From: an uncultured Flavobacterium sp.
GTDB lineage: Bacteria > Bacteroidota > Bacteroidia > Flavobacteriales > Flavobacteriaceae
Direction: 5' to 3'
Assembly (NCBI RefSeq): GCF_963422545.1
Contig: NZ_OY730258.1
Location: forward strand, 1 to 64,000
Length of the DNA stretch: 64,000 nt
The first letter of the stretch is position 1. The number at the start of each line of letters is the position of its first letter. The notes beneath the pieces were generated by a model that had not been told where the DNA came from, made no database searches, and saw only the letters and a list, made by a program, of their open reading frames with translations. This document shows, in pieces, positions 62,975-64,000 of this stretch. Made by a program: the position numbers and the translations under genes.

Positions 62975-63122
62975 ATTACTAACAGTTCGAGATCAAAATC
63001 AAAACAAGGTATTTTCAATCGTTGATAAGGTGTGGCTAGTGATGGAAAAAAATTTTGAGGAACAAACATTTATTATTTCTGAAGGCGGATTAATTGTTCA
63101 AAATTTGGGTAAAAAAGAATGA
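62975..63122 (+). pseudogene. C-terminal fragment of a gene cut by the IS6 element
   Basis: An open frame on the plus strand coming out of the IS end (VRDQNQNKVFSIVDKVW, then EEQTFIISEGGLIVQNLGKKE) reaches a TGA at 63120. It has no plausible start of its own (ATG only at the 25-codon tail). The 5' part appears to have been replaced by the IS. Confidence 0.4.
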
Positions 63123-63718
63123 GAATTTGCAATTACCGAAAACCGTAATCAATATAATTTCAACGCTCTTATATTTGGATAAATTATAATCACATGAAAA
63201 CTGAAGAAGGAACAATTATTCCTCATGAGTGAATGGTGACTTGTTTGTTTTTTTCACAGGCGTAGATAAGATTATTATATTGTATTTGAATGTTATTTTT
63301 AATACATTGTACAATACAAAAGTACATTGACTAATTGACATTAGATTGATTAAGAATGCAAAGGGCTATGAAGTAAGTCATTAAAAATGAGACCTATTCG
63401 GCTACCCCTTACGCAACTAAACTTGACAATACACACACACAATCAATGAATTAAGGAAACGGTAGATCATCCTGCCACCCCGACAAAGAATCCTTTTCTG
63501 CACAGCAGAGAAGGATTTTTTATTTTACAGGAAATTCAGGCTTTGCCTGGAAATTCGTATAAAATAAAAAAGACCGGCGGTTTGCTAAAACAGCATGAAG
63601 ACCCCCTTGTTACGGCTCCCTCTTTCAGTATCCTGGAATAATCCCGTAGAAAGACCTGTCATAAGATGCTTAGATTTAAGATTTATGCCTGTTTAAATAT
63701 CCCATTGCTTTTTCCAAA
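63123..63718. other. Intergenic stretch; possible old integration boundary
   Basis: It contains a copy of GGAACAATTATTCCTC (about 63208), also found at about 20308. At 63465-63485, CATCCTGCCACCCCGACA has a look of a tRNA 3' end, but no tRNA body precedes it. A terminator follows at 63489. G+C rises from about 63560 towards the right end. Confidence 0.4.
63489..63524 (+). terminator. Intrinsic terminator
   Basis: AATCCTTTTCTG and CAGAGAAGGATT form a 12-bp stem with one mismatch around a five-base loop, followed by a T-rich tail. No plus-strand gene precedes it within 360 bp. Confidence 0.75.
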
Positions 63719-64000
63719 TCATGCCTTTCTCATAGGGTATATAGGCTGCTTATGCTTCGGGAGATTGTCCCATCTTGTCCTTAAATGCATTATTTCCGGG
63801 GTTACGGCTAATATATCGAATAAGACAGCCGAATCCATATCTTCAATATCAAGATGCAGGATATCTGTTTGCTTGTATTTGTCCAGACGCCATGAAGCCG
63901 GAATATTATACAGTGTACACGGTCCGTTGGGTCCGCTTTTATGCATGCCGTGAATTGCCGTCCCGTCTTCATTAAGAATAATATAAGCGTTGTCGCAAGC
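63719..64000 (-). CDS. Hypothetical protein, C-terminal part (5' end outside window)
   Basis: The minus strand is open from the right edge of the window to the stop at 63719 (94 codons seen). The chain includes ACDNAYIILNEDGTAIHGMH, GPNGPCTLYNIPASWRLDKY and TPEIMHLRTRWDNLPKHKQ. I do not recognise the family. The DNA is clearly richer in G+C than the rest of the window and codon use differs (many CCG, GCC, CTG), a sign that this gene was acquired from another source. Confidence 0.65.
   Translation of the reverse strand, partial: ACDNAYIILNEDGTAIHGMHKSGPNGPCTLYNIPASWRLDKYKQTDILHLDIEDMDSAVLFDILAVTPEIMHLRTRWDNLPKHKQPIYPMRKA

Noticed and set aside
62254..63069. Longer transposase start at 63069
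   Set aside because: The extra 42 codons lie outside the IS ends, and the truncated copy shows that the family start is the TTG inside the element.
63455..63485. Possible tRNA gene near the right end
   Set aside because: Only a 3'-end-like scrap is seen; no matching 5' acceptor strand, D-arm or anticodon arm lies upstream.
63666..63975. Plus-strand open frames at the right end
   Set aside because: They are shadows of the minus-strand gene, whose chain is longer, open to the window edge and has even codon use.

Overview
The window looks like a chromosome segment of a Flavobacterium-like member of the Bacteroidota. The DNA is AT-rich, promoters fit the TAnnTTTG type, and it carries a SusC/SusD polysaccharide locus, a hybrid two-component regulator, PorP/SprF and type IX secretion (T9SS) type-B genes, and many short intergenic repeats. 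No rRNA, tRNA or CRISPR array was found.

Layout. 1-3656: a partial methyltransferase, a ketopantoate-reductase-like enzyme, a MocR regulator, an acetyltransferase and a small membrane protein. 3851-4410: repeats and an IS6 remnant. 4424-6475: a Gcr/COG4389 membrane protein. 6618-20198: a surface-protein region on the minus strand. It holds three AraC-type regulators, a 1496-residue Gly-X-Y (collagen-like) protein with a self-cleaving S74 chaperone domain, a T9SS type-B secreted protein, a PorP/SprF protein, an OmpA/PD40 lipid-or-periplasm-linked protein and a PAS protein. A 62-bp block, alignable without gaps, lies upstream of one AraC gene, the collagen-like gene and the type-B gene. Each copy ends in a -7-like box at the same spacing, so these three transcription units look like one regulon. 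This is the best candidate for an undescribed system here.

20391-36450: another repeat and IS6 remnant, then a beta-1,4-galactan utilization locus (SusC, SusD, SusE-like, two GH53 endogalactanases, one GH2 beta-galactosidase) with a divergent hybrid two-component sensor/regulator. 36987-44820: a His-rich secreted protein, a decayed gene, and an RND efflux operon. 45307-45861: a ParD/ParE-type toxin-antitoxin pair with a perfect 22-bp operator palindrome. 46597-49710: a lone adenylation-carrier-reductase (A-T-R) NRPS-like enzyme. 50309-53050: an ABC transporter operon that carries its own GntR regulator. 53534-57600: an AraC regulator and an unusual M61 peptidase-amidohydrolase fusion.

57601-64000: a repeat-rich, decayed region with an XRE regulator, a small Abi-like membrane protein, a DUF1203 protein, a TPR-like protein, a Crp/Fnr regulator, one intact IS6-family element, gene remnants, and a higher-GC gene running off the right end. 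Across the window, at least five families of short dispersed repeats sit in the intergenic spaces; one of them (three copies, each ending in an intrinsic terminator) could be a small-RNA family.
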